Shown piece by piece: positions 17,945 through 27,267 of a stretch of DNA of 64,000 bases. Positions within the stretch are counted from its first letter, which is position 1. Each line of letters opens with the position of its first letter. The notes under the pieces were generated by a model, which saw nothing but the letters and a program-made list of their open reading frames with translations, was not told the DNA's origin and did not search any database. The translations under genes and the position numbers were made by a program. Source of the stretch: JAAYKS01 sp964479435 (GTDB taxonomy: Bacteria > Bacillota > Clostridia > Saccharofermentanales > UBA5734); the NCBI GenBank assembly GCA_964479435.1, contig CAYZME010000001.1:14011-78010 (forward strand). Reading direction: 5' to 3'.

Positions 17945-17975
17945 ATTATACCCGCACGGCTAAACCCGCACGGCT
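17945..17975 (-). promoter_or_regulatory. promoter of sensor gene with 12-bp direct repeats
   Basis: On the minus strand a perfect TATAAT (+ strand 17945-17950) lies about 85 bases upstream of the sensor ATG. The plus-strand sequence ACCCGCACGGCT occurs twice (17950-17961 and 17964-17975, period 14), covering the region where a -35 element would be. Two direct repeats on a promoter suggest binding of a regulator; this is inferred. Confidence 0.5.
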
Positions 17976-18959
17976 CTACCGGCTCCCGCTTTCGGCCACT
18001 GCCCGTTCCAGCAGGGCGCGCATATAGCCGATCGCGTACGCGGTGCCTGTGCCGGTATTGTACGCCTGAGGAAAAGCGGGTGTATGATCCAGCGTTACGG
18101 TTCCGTCGTAGCCGGACGCGAGCAGGACGCGCATGATTTGATACATGTCCATATAGCCATTGTCGAGAAAGGTTTCCGCAAAACGCGGCATCGGCGCGCT
18201 GACGTTGCGAAAGTGTATGATCCGGACCCGCCCCGCCTGGATAAATGTCCGCAGGTCATCGAGCACCGATCCGAATCCCGCTCCGCCTTGCAACCAGCAT
18301 CCCGTGCAAAACTCCATACCCAGCGACGGATGTTCGCCGGCGACGGCGAACGCCCGGCGAAAGTCCTCGGCCCGGTATATCAGGCTGGGAATGCCCCCGT
18401 ATGCCGGCGCGGGCGGATCGTTGGGATGCAAAGCCAGGCGAACACCGGCGCGCTCGGCTTCCGGCAGAATGCGGGAGATAAACCATGAATAGTTATCCCA
18501 TATCTCTTCCCGTGTGAACGCGCGGCCATGCGTATAGGGACGCGCCGCGACTTCGTCCATATCGACATACCGCGCGATGGCGCCGCGCGCTTCGGGCCGC
18601 GGTTGGACATCGGTACTCCAAACACGGGTCGGCTCCCAGGTAAAGGTCGTCAAGTGGATCCCCGCTTCTCCCAACGCGTACAGAAAGGAGCGGTAGTTCG
18701 CAAACGCCTGCTCGCGACCGGCGAGAGCGAGGTGGATCTGATCGTTTTTGGCCATGCCGAAATGTCCCGCGTTGTAGAGGATCAAACCCGCGTCCTCTAC
18801 TCTCTCCCGCAAGGATCGCAGGGCCGCTCGTGTGGTCTGCTCATCACGTACCCAGGTGTACACATGTGCCACGCCCAGCTGGCGTACAAAATCTAATTCC
18901 TGCCTCTCGGCCAGGGGATCGATTTGAATGGAGAAATGAAACAACGGTTTTTGCGCCAT
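17976..18959 (-). CDS. mannonate dehydratase-like TIM-barrel enzyme (UxuA family)
   Basis: The 327-residue protein resembles D-mannonate dehydratase, which turns D-mannonate into 2-keto-3-deoxygluconate in glucuronate breakdown. Matching segments are LALHPNDPP, a GMEFCTGCW motif equivalent to the metal-binding FCTGS of UxuA, HFRNV near the end and an NGYMDMYQIM segment. Two points need care. It is shorter than typical UxuA, and the usual HPDDPP is HPNDPP. A related xylose-isomerase-like dehydratase is the alternative. The ATG has a GGGGTGG-type ribosome site; a 13-codon longer frame is less likely. No other uronate gene is near. Confidence 0.75.
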   Translation of the reverse strand: MAQKPLFHFSIQIDPLAERQELDFVRQLGVAHVYTWVRDEQTTRAALRSLRERVEDAGLILYNAGHFGMAKNDQIHLALAGREQAFANYRSFLYALGEAGIHLTTFTWEPTRVWSTDVQPRPEARGAIARYVDMDEVAARPYTHGRAFTREEIWDNYSWFISRILPEAERAGVRLALHPNDPPAPAYGGIPSLIYRAEDFRRAFAVAGEHPSLGMEFCTGCWLQGGAGFGSVLDDLRTFIQAGRVRIIHFRNVSAPMPRFAETFLDNGYMDMYQIMRVLLASGYDGTVTLDHTPAFPQAYNTGTGTAYAIGYMRALLERAVAESGSR

Positions 18960-18979
18960 GGTCTGATCCACCCCTCTCC

Positions 18980-19018
18980 GGTTGGGTTGCTTGCCCAACC
19001 TGTTATTCCGTTATACCA
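18980..19018. promoter_or_regulatory. divergent promoter region with dyad between uxuA-like and baeRF genes
   Basis: GGTTGGG and CCCAACC (18980-19000) form a perfect 7-bp dyad with a seven-base spacer. To its right, on the minus strand, TGGTATAAC (19010-19018) is an extended -10 element for the uxuA-like gene, so the dyad would lie at its transcription start. The whole divergent region is only 83 bases, so one regulator could control both sides. Confidence 0.5.
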
Positions 19019-19042
19019 TGAAGCTGTAAGGAGATGATCGAA

Positions 19043-20188
19043 TTGGATTTATACACCCGCGATGATCTCAAAAGCCTGATGGAATTCCGCGGTTTTCCCG
19101 CCTTGTCTTTTTACCTGCCCGCGCAACGCGATGGCACCGAGTCGCGGCAGTCCTCCACACGTCTGAAAAATCTGGCGCGCAAAGCGGAGGGCCTGTTGCG
19201 TGAACGCGGGGTCAAGCCGGGCGAGATCCGCGCGCTGTTGAACCCGGTTTATCATTGGATTGACAATATTTTGCTCCTCGCGCCCAAGGAGAACGGCCTG
19301 GCGCTGTTTTTGCAGCCGGACCATTTGCGGGTCCTGCAACTGCCCTTCTCTGTGGAAGAAAGTGTGACGCTCTCCGACCGTTGGCGTGTCCGCCCCCTGA
19401 TCCCCCTGGTCACCGGCGATGGCAACTACCATCTATTGGCTTTGAGCCTCGCCGGATCCCGCCTGTTTGATTGTACGCGGCTCAAGATGGTCGAGCGCCC
19501 GGTCCCCGGATTGCCCGCTTCACTCAAAGAGATCGCCGCCGCGTATGAGGACGCGCGGACGCCCCGCCACCCCACGCCGGCCGGCAGGAGCGGTGGCGTC
19601 GCGAAGGGTTTTTCGCCCGTCAAAGAACTCGACAAAGCCCGGATCGAGGCGTACCTGCGCGAGGTCGACACGGCGGTCACCCGGCAGATCTCGCGCGATC
19701 GCGCGCCGCTGGTCATCGCCTGTGTCGACTACCTGTTCCCGTTGTATCGCCACCTCTCCAGGTATGGCCATTTGATGGACCGCAACGTGTCGGGCTCACC
19801 CGAAACCCTCAAACCCGACCGCTTGCGTGCGGAAGCGTGGGAGATCGTGCGCCCGCTTTTCGCGACGGCCCGTACGCGCGCGTTCGCGCAATGGGAAGCG
19901 GTCGCCGGCAGCGGCCGTGTACTGGAGGGAATCGTGCGGACCCTGCCGGCTGCCGCGCAGGGCCGGATTGAATCGCTTTTTCTGGTCGACGGGGTGGTCG
20001 CGCCCGGTTTTTATGATCCGGCGAGCGGCGCGGTCGAGCCGGCGGATGTCCTGGCGAACACCGATACCCCTGAGGACCTGTATGAATTGGCGGCCGCTTA
20101 TGTTTTCCGCCACGGCGGCGACGTATATTTGACAGAACCGGAGGAAATGCCCGCCGGCATTGGCGTCGTCGCCATCCTCCGTTATTGA
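19043..20188 (+). CDS. baeRF family protein (bacterial archaeo-eukaryotic release factor domain)
   Basis: A 381-residue cytosolic protein of the baeRF group, bacterial proteins related to archaeal/eukaryotic peptide release factor domains (Pelota/eRF1-like). The segments FPALSFYLPAQRDGTESRQ near the start, RLKNLARKAEGLLRERG, and a C-terminal PEDLYELAAAYVFRHGGDVYL match the family layout. Members are thought to act on ribosomes or RNA, but no bacterial function is proven. TAAGGAG abuts the upstream ATG (19034) with zero spacing, while the in-frame TTG chosen here lies nine bases away. It is followed 35 bases later by a dihydrolipoyl-dehydrogenase-like gene. Confidence 0.75.
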   Translation: MDLYTRDDLKSLMEFRGFPALSFYLPAQRDGTESRQSSTRLKNLARKAEGLLRERGVKPGEIRALLNPVYHWIDNILLLAPKENGLALFLQPDHLRVLQLPFSVEESVTLSDRWRVRPLIPLVTGDGNYHLLALSLAGSRLFDCTRLKMVERPVPGLPASLKEIAAAYEDARTPRHPTPAGRSGGVAKGFSPVKELDKARIEAYLREVDTAVTRQISRDRAPLVIACVDYLFPLYRHLSRYGHLMDRNVSGSPETLKPDRLRAEAWEIVRPLFATARTRAFAQWEAVAGSGRVLEGIVRTLPAAAQGRIESLFLVDGVVAPGFYDPASGAVEPADVLANTDTPEDLYELAAAYVFRHGGDVYLTEPEEMPAGIGVVAILRY

Positions 20189-20223
20189 CAAGCCTATACA
20201 AACGGACGACAGGGAGGTCAAGT

Positions 20224-21744
20224 ATGAAAGAGTATGATCTGGCAGTGGTGGGTAGCGGTGTCGGGCTGTCGCTGGTGGAAGTGGCCCTGCGCCGGGGTTT
20301 GTCCTGCGCGCTCGTGGAGGAAGGCAAATTCGGCGGGACGTGCCTGACCCGCGGTTGCATTCCCTCCAAAATCCTCGTCCACCCCGCGGATCTGATCCGC
20401 GAGACCGAACAAGCAGTCAAAGCCGGCATGGATTTCCGCCTCGCGGGGGTGGATTGGCCGCTCATTTCGCGGCGGATGTGGGCGAAAATTGACGAATCAC
20501 AAGAGATTGAGCGCAGTCTGGCCGGCGTCCGCGGCTTGACGGTGTATAAAGGGACCGGCTCTTTTATTTCGCCATACACCATGCGTGTCGACACGGCAGA
20601 TGGCGCGCAGCCGGAAACATTTCGCGCGAAACGTTTCATTCTCGCGCCCGGCGCCCGTTCCAGCGTGCCGGCCATCGAAGGCCTGGCAGACGCGGATTAT
20701 CTCGTTTCAGAAACATTTTTCGGTGACAAGTTTCCGAAAAAACCCTGGAAATCGCTGTTGATCCTCGGCGGCGGCGCCATCGGCTGCGAATTTGCCCACA
20801 TTTTTTCCGCGTTGGGCACGCGGGTGACGATTGTCGAAAGCTTGCCGCGCCTGGCCAACAAAGAGGAAGAAGAAGTCAGTCTCCTGTTGGAACAACAATT
20901 TCGCGCCCATGGCATGGACGTACTGACCAATCACCGGGTCCTATCGGTCCGGGCCGGCAAAAGAGGGGGAAATGTGGTCGTTGTCCGCGACGAACAAACC
21001 GGCGCCACACGCGAAATCACCTGCGAAAAAATCCTGGTTTCGGCCGGCGTGCGTTCCAACGCGGACCGTCTGGCGGTGGACAAAGCGGGGATCGAGGTCG
21101 ATTCCCATGGCTGGATCCGCACAGACGAGTATTTGCAGACCAATGTCCCAGGCATTTGGGCGCTGGGTGATATCAACGGCAAATACCAATTCCGCCACAA
21201 AGCAAACTACGAGGCCGATATTCTGGCCGCAAACCTGTTCCGCGACGCCAAGGACCCCGACCGGCGGCGCGTGCAATACGACGCGGTGCCCTGGGCGATC
21301 TTTACCCACCCGCAGATCGCGCATGTCGGCTTGACCGAGGCACAGGCGCGCGCGCGGGGCGGCCGCCTGCTGGTCGGCTACAATCGCTTCTCCGAAGTGT
21401 CCAAAGGGTACGCGATGGGATACGAGCCCGGCGACGCCAACGATGGATTTGTCAAATTGATCGCCGACGAGAACTTGCGCATCCTGGGGGTTCACGTGAT
21501 CGGGCCGGAGGCCGCGATTTTGATCCAGCCGTTTGTCTATCTGATGAACGCCGGTTTTTCATGCACCCTGCCGGCACCGCCGGATCGCGACCAGGCGGCC
21601 AAGCGGCAATTGACCCAGGCCGTTTATCAATGCATCGAAGCCGGTACCATCAGCCCGATTTACGAATCGATGGTCATCCACCCCGCGCTCAGCGAAGTGG
21701 CGGCCTGGGTCATCGGCGGCCTGCAGTTTGTCGGGGACGCCTGA
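20224..21744 (+). CDS. dihydrolipoyl dehydrogenase-like pyridine nucleotide-disulfide oxidoreductase
   Basis: The 506-residue flavoprotein belongs to the class I disulfide oxidoreductases. The FAD Rossmann motif is VVGSGVGLSLVE (usually GxGxxG). The redox-active pair is in GGTCLTRGCIPSK, the NAD-binding site is LGGGAIGCEFA, FAD closes at IWALGDING, and the C-terminal HPALSE supplies the catalytic His-Glu. Lpd regenerates lipoamide in 2-oxoacid dehydrogenases and the glycine cleavage system; a mercuric-reductase-like enzyme is an alternative. None of the partner E1/E2 or gcv genes is in the window. AGGGAGG lies upstream of the ATG used; 13 further codons upstream are unlikely. Paired with the baeRF gene in one transcript. 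Confidence 0.85.
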   Translation: MKEYDLAVVGSGVGLSLVEVALRRGLSCALVEEGKFGGTCLTRGCIPSKILVHPADLIRETEQAVKAGMDFRLAGVDWPLISRRMWAKIDESQEIERSLAGVRGLTVYKGTGSFISPYTMRVDTADGAQPETFRAKRFILAPGARSSVPAIEGLADADYLVSETFFGDKFPKKPWKSLLILGGGAIGCEFAHIFSALGTRVTIVESLPRLANKEEEEVSLLLEQQFRAHGMDVLTNHRVLSVRAGKRGGNVVVVRDEQTGATREITCEKILVSAGVRSNADRLAVDKAGIEVDSHGWIRTDEYLQTNVPGIWALGDINGKYQFRHKANYEADILAANLFRDAKDPDRRRVQYDAVPWAIFTHPQIAHVGLTEAQARARGGRLLVGYNRFSEVSKGYAMGYEPGDANDGFVKLIADENLRILGVHVIGPEAAILIQPFVYLMNAGFSCTLPAPPDRDQAAKRQLTQAVYQCIEAGTISPIYESMVIHPALSEVAAWVIGGLQFVGDA

Positions 21745-21782
21745 TCCGGCAGCCGCGATCGCCCCTTTATCAAACAAAACAC

Positions 21783-21820
21783 AAGCGGCGGGCTCCCACG
21801 GGGAGCGCCGCCGCTTATGT
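21783..21820. terminator. bidirectional terminator between lpd-like gene and eno
   Basis: AAGCGGCG pairs with CGCCGCTT and an inner GCTCCC pairs with GGGAGC, giving a long GC-rich stem. T-rich stretches follow on both strands, and it lies between two convergent genes. Confidence 0.85.
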
Positions 21821-21845
21821 TTTACCCTTTGGTGACCTTATGAAC

Positions 21846-23183
<1,338 letters not shown>

Positions 23184-24059
23184 TTACACCCGCGAGTGAT
23201 CGTGTGTTTCCAAACCGGCACGCCGCTCCGCGGATTCAACGGTTTGTCTCATCAACATGGCGATGGTCATCGGGCCGACGCCGCCGGGGACGGGGGTATA
23301 AGCATAAGCGCGCGGGGCCGCCCGTTCCAGGTCGATGTCGCCGACGTTGCCGGGGTTATATCCGGCATCGATCAAAACCGCGCCCTCCCGGATCCAATCC
23401 GCCTGGATAAACCGCGGCTTGCCGACGGCCGCGACGACGATGTCCGCCCGCCGGACGACCGCAGGCAGATCCCGTGTGCGGGAATGGCAAATCGTGACGG
23501 TCGCGTCGGCGTTGAGCAACAACATCGCCACCGGTTTCCCCAGGATCGGGCTGCGGCCGATCACCACCGCCTCGCGCCCGGCAACCGGAATTTCAAAACG
23601 CTTGAGGATCTCCAGGATTCCCATCGGGGTCGCGCTGCCAAACGCCGGCAGCTTCATGGCCATGGCGCCAAAACTCTCGACATTGACACCGTCGACGTCT
23701 TTGTCGCGGGCGATGGCGTTGAAACAGCGCTGCTCGTCCACTTGTTCTGGAACCGGGTGCTGGAGCAGAATTCCGCACACGTCCGCCGCCCGGTTGAGTT
23801 CGGCGATCACCGCCAGCACATCGTCGGTCGTCGCGGTCGCAGGCAAAACAACCTTGCGGGAAGCCATGCCGACGCGCGCGCAGGCGTTGCCTTTCATCCG
23901 CACATAGGTGATCGACGCAGGGTCCTCGCCAACCAGAATCGTCGCCAATGTCGGCTGTGCGCCGGTCTGCGCCAGAATCCGCGCGACCCGACGCGCCAAG
24001 TCCGCTTCGATTTCACCGGCGAGCATCCGGCCGTCCAGAAGAATCGGTTCCCCACTCAT
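23184..24059 (-). CDS. folD: methylenetetrahydrofolate dehydrogenase / methenyltetrahydrofolate cyclohydrolase
   Basis: FolD interconverts 5,10-methylene-THF and 10-formyl-THF with NADP. The 291-residue protein shows the catalytic Lys region (YVRMKGNAC), [21 protein letters not shown], the nucleotide-binding segment [13 protein letters not shown], and the C-terminal [15 protein letters not shown]. It is thus a complete two-domain enzyme. AGGGGAGG precedes the ATG; 23 more codons upstream are not supported. The gene links to the methyl-THF methyltransferase elsewhere in the window through C1-folate metabolism. Its upstream region is shared with a divergent membrane-protein gene. Confidence 0.95.
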   Translation of the reverse strand: MSGEPILLDGRMLAGEIEADLARRVARILAQTGAQPTLATILVGEDPASITYVRMKGNACARVGMASRKVVLPATATTDDVLAVIAELNRAADVCGILLQHPVPEQVDEQRCFNAIARDKDVDGVNVESFGAMAMKLPAFGSATPMGILEILKRFEIPVAGREAVVIGRSPILGKPVAMLLLNADATVTICHSRTRDLPAVVRRADIVVAAVGKPRFIQADWIREGAVLIDAGYNPGNVGDIDLERAAPRAYAYTPVPGGVGPMTIAMLMRQTVESAERRAGLETHDHSRV

Positions 24060-24161
24060 GTCTTTTCCTCCCCTTGCTGCGCTTTCTATTGACGCCATTA
24101 CGATATCAAAAAGAAGCGGCGCGCTCAATCGATGCCAAGCGGCGCGATCATGAATTTTTTA

Positions 24162-24182
24162 CATCTACCGATAGGTAAGATG
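24162..24182. promoter_or_regulatory. nested dyad in the folD / YjdF-like divergent region
   Basis: CATC-TACC-GATA-GGTA-A-GATG is a near-perfect dyad of 21 bases in the middle of the 223-base divergent region between folD and the membrane-protein gene. Apart from this, the region holds only weak promoter-like words. An operator role is inferred from symmetry and position. Confidence 0.35.
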
Positions 24183-24282
24183 GCGGGCATTTTTCACGCG
24201 TTCGCAACTTGTGTCATAATAAAGAGAATGCATCTGCCGGGCCGACAATCAGGCCGGCCTCACCCGGGGAGGCGCAGGAATT

Positions 24283-24978
24283 TTGAGACGTAAAGAACAA
24301 GCCGTTCGTATCTTCTTCGCGATTTTGCTGTTGGTCATCCTCGCCAGCTGCCTGACCGTACTGGTATCGGGGCGGGCCGGGCGCTGGGTTTATTTCAATC
24401 AGGGGATGGCGACCGCGTTGGCTTTGACCGTTCCTTTTTTATTGGAAATTGGCCGGCGATTGCACGTCCCGCCCACCACCAAAGCGATCCTGCTGGGCTT
24501 CATTTTTGCCGGGCTTTTCTTAGGGAGTGTCAACGGGTGGTATTACCGTTTGCGGTGGTGGGATTCGATGTTGCATTTTCTGTCCGGGCCGATGGTCGGG
24601 ATTCTCGCGTATTCCATCGTCCTCGCGGCGCGCGCACGCAACAACGACACGGCGGGATTTTCGCACGGCGTGGCCCTTTTGCTGATCTTTTGTTTCATTA
24701 TGACGATTGGCACTGTGTGGGAAATCGTCGAGTACACACTCGACAACACGCTGGGGATGAACATGCAGCGACACGCGGACGGCGGCGGTTTGTCCGACAC
24801 CATGAGTGATATTTTGTTCAACACGTTGGGCGCGCTGTTGTTTACGGTGCTCGCGCATGTGGGGCTCAAAGGGCGCCTGCCCTTTTTGGCCCGCCTGGCT
24901 ATTCGGCCGGGATCCCGCTCACGCTTTGTGGCGGCCATACCCCGCGCGGCCGAACAGGATCCGGGGGTGGCCGGCTAG
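24283..24978 (+). CDS. YjdF/DUF2238-like integral membrane protein
   Basis: The 231-residue protein begins at TTG, ten bases after GGGGAGG, and has about six membrane segments. Its core matches the YjdF/DUF2238 pattern: WDSMLHFLSGPMVGI, then TVWEIVEYTLDNTLGMNMQR and LSDTMSDILFNTLGALLF. The acidic and histidine residues in membrane segments recall small-molecule or metal binding, but no function is known. The C-terminal 35 residues are Arg- and Ala-rich. The stop codon overlaps the end of the convergent zwf gene by four bases. Confidence 0.75.
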   Translation: MRRKEQAVRIFFAILLLVILASCLTVLVSGRAGRWVYFNQGMATALALTVPFLLEIGRRLHVPPTTKAILLGFIFAGLFLGSVNGWYYRLRWWDSMLHFLSGPMVGILAYSIVLAARARNNDTAGFSHGVALLLIFCFIMTIGTVWEIVEYTLDNTLGMNMQRHADGGGLSDTMSDILFNTLGALLFTVLAHVGLKGRLPFLARLAIRPGSRSRFVAAIPRAAEQDPGVAG

Positions 24979-26462
24979 TCGCACCTCTGGCAGGATTCCA
25001 CTGTTTTTTCTTCCGGCTCGATCCAGGATCGCCCTGTCTGTTCGATCATCCGGGTCATGGCTTCCGGCCCGCGGGAGCCATGCGCATAGGGCTCCAAAGG
25101 CAGATTGGCGTGTTCTGCCCGCACCTGATCGATGAGTGCCCAGGCCGCTTCGATTTCGTCCCAGCGGGTGAATAGATTCAGATCCCCCGTCCAGGCGTCA
25201 CGTAACAAGCGGACATACGCGTCGGGAGATTGGCCGGGAAAGCGGCAGGTCTGACAAAAGTCCATGTCCGCGGGAATGACCGTCGCGACCGTGCCCGGTT
25301 GTTTGATGTTAAATTGCAGATTGACGCCTTCTTGAGGTTGGATGCGCAACGCGAGCACATTGGGGGCCTGGTCTTGCCCGTTGTAGCGAACCGGTTTAAA
25401 AACGACCACCAGATCCGCGGCGCTGCGATCGAGCGCTTTGCCGGTGCGCAGGAAAAAAGGGACCCCGCGCCAGCGCGGCTGATCGATCTCTAGGCGCAAA
25501 GCGGCGAACGTTTCGGTCGACGAACCCGCGGCCACGCCTTTTTCCCCGCGATACCCCGGCTTCCCGCCGTGTCCGGTATATTGCCCCAGGACGATGCCGG
25601 GGCTGCCCGCGTGTGAGTGTTGGAAGCGCAAGGCGCGCAGGACATTCACTTTCTGGTCACGGATGCATTCGGCGTCGAAACACGAGGGTTGTTCCATGGT
25701 CAACAATGCCAGCAATTGCAGCAAATGATTTTGCACCATGTCGCGCAAGGCCCCGGAACGGTCGTAATAGCCGCCGCGCTGATCGACGCCGCCCGCCTCG
25801 CGCACACTGATCTGAATGTGGTCGATGTGATCCGCGTTCCAGACCGGCTCGAACAGGCGGTTGGCAAACCGCAGCACAAGAATATTCTGTAGCATTTCCT
25901 TGCCGAGATAGTGGTCGATGCGGTAGATTTCATCTTCACGAAACCGGTGATAGAGGCTTTGGTTGAAATCCCTGGCGGTCGCCAGATCGCGGCCGAACGG
26001 CTTTTCCACCATTAAGCGATGGAAACCATCCGGCTGGGGAGCCCGGGTGCGACCCGCGTTCTCCGCGATGATCGGAAACAGATCGGGCGCGGTCGCCAGA
26101 AAGAAGATGCGGTTGCCGCGCAGCTCCCGCGCGCGCGCCAGGGCGTCCGCGCGGCTGCGCAGCTCATCGTAAGCTTGCGCTTCGCGCATATCCATCTGAT
26201 GGTAGAAAAAGCGCTCGAGAAAAGCCGGTGGCACCTCGTCTGGTGTCACACCCCCGCTCGCGCCTAGGGCGTCCGCCACATGCGCACGATAAATCGCGTC
26301 GGTCCAAGGACGGCGGCCAATCCCCAAGATGGCCGCCGACGCCGGCAAGTCCCCGCGATCATGCAACAGGCGCAGTGCCGGAAAGAGTTTTTTTGCCGCC
26401 AGATCGCCCGTTGTCCCAAATAAGAGAAAAAGAGCGGGGGCAAGAGTTGTCGTCCGTTCCAT
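24975..26462 (-). CDS. zwf: glucose-6-phosphate 1-dehydrogenase
   Basis: The first enzyme of the oxidative pentose phosphate pathway, supplying NADPH. The 495-residue protein has the coenzyme motif GTTGDLA (16-22), EKPFG (153-157), the active-site signature RIDHYLGKE (181-189) and a C-terminal dimer domain. The ATG used is the second or third in frame; an ATG at 26480 would add six residues, and neither has a convincing ribosome site. It lies 76 bases downstream of nrdG on the same strand, so it may be co-transcribed. No gnd or pgl gene is next to it. Confidence 0.95.
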   Translation of the reverse strand: MERTTTLAPALFLLFGTTGDLAAKKLFPALRLLHDRGDLPASAAILGIGRRPWTDAIYRAHVADALGASGGVTPDEVPPAFLERFFYHQMDMREAQAYDELRSRADALARARELRGNRIFFLATAPDLFPIIAENAGRTRAPQPDGFHRLMVEKPFGRDLATARDFNQSLYHRFREDEIYRIDHYLGKEMLQNILVLRFANRLFEPVWNADHIDHIQISVREAGGVDQRGGYYDRSGALRDMVQNHLLQLLALLTMEQPSCFDAECIRDQKVNVLRALRFQHSHAGSPGIVLGQYTGHGGKPGYRGEKGVAAGSSTETFAALRLEIDQPRWRGVPFFLRTGKALDRSAADLVVVFKPVRYNGQDQAPNVLALRIQPQEGVNLQFNIKQPGTVATVIPADMDFCQTCRFPGQSPDAYVRLLRDAWTGDLNLFTRWDEIEAAWALIDQVRAEHANLPLEPYAHGSRGPEAMTRMIEQTGRSWIEPEEKTVESCQRCD

Positions 26463-26538
26463 GGCACCAGTATAAGTCATCCTGTGGCCGGATCCTGTAA
26501 CATGATGCGCAAAAATCCGCCGGGGGGGAAGGCGCAAT

Positions 26539-27267
26539 CTACGCGCGGATGGTCACATGGGGTTGAAACGCGCTCATGCGCGTGGCGGCATGCTCCAGCT
26601 GCGTGCGCGTCATCGCGGCCGCGTGGATCCGGAAGCGGTCTTGCGGGAGGTGATCGGTCGGGACGCGGTACATCTGCAGGGCGTAGAGCGGGACCTGTGG
26701 GAGCGACGACGCCATGGCGACCAGATCGTCCTCCGTGATCTGGGGGATGACCGTCGTCCGCACTTCCCACGCCAACCGCCCGGTGGACGACCCTTTGTCG
26801 AGCAGGGCGATGGATTTTCGCACCGCGGTTGCCACCTGGGGGCCGCACCCACAGACATCGGGGTATCGATCCCACGGCACTTTGAAATCCACCGCCACAT
26901 AGTCAAGCAACGGGTGCGGCCGCGCGCGCAGCAAAGACGCCAGGATCTCCGGATGACCGCCGTGGGTGTCGAGCTTGGTCGCGTAGCCCATCGCGCGTAC
27001 CGTCCGCAGAAAGTCCGCGAGTCCGGGCTGGAGCGTCGGCTCCCCACCCGAAACGACGACGCCGTCCAATTTGCCGCGCCGCTTGTCGAGAAAAGCCAGA
27101 ACCTCGGCCAACGGCAGGTCCGGCGCTTGCGCGCCGAGCAGGGGGCGATTGTGGCAGAAAAAGCAATCCAAATCACAGCCGGCGGTAAAGACCACCGCCG
27201 CCAGATGGCCGGGAAAGTCCACCGTTGACATCGGGATCATGCCGGCGGTTTTCATGCCGGTTTTCAC
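26539..27267 (-). CDS. nrdG: anaerobic ribonucleotide reductase activating protein (radical SAM)
   Basis: NrdG uses S-adenosylmethionine and a [4Fe-4S] cluster to create the glycyl radical on NrdD. The cluster motif C31-x3-C35-x2-C38 (CDLDCFFC) follows STVDFPGHLAAVVFTAG, and VVSGGEPTLQ is the SAM-binding GGE. At 242 residues it belongs to the longer NrdG subtype. The start is taken as GTG, overlapping the nrdD stop (GTGA), because this gives translational coupling; an ATG four codons later is the alternative. Confidence 0.92.
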   Translation of the reverse strand: MKTGMKTAGMIPMSTVDFPGHLAAVVFTAGCDLDCFFCHNRPLLGAQAPDLPLAEVLAFLDKRRGKLDGVVVSGGEPTLQPGLADFLRTVRAMGYATKLDTHGGHPEILASLLRARPHPLLDYVAVDFKVPWDRYPDVCGCGPQVATAVRKSIALLDKGSSTGRLAWEVRTTVIPQITEDDLVAMASSLPQVPLYALQMYRVPTDHLPQDRFRIHAAAMTRTQLEHAATRMSAFQPHVTIRA

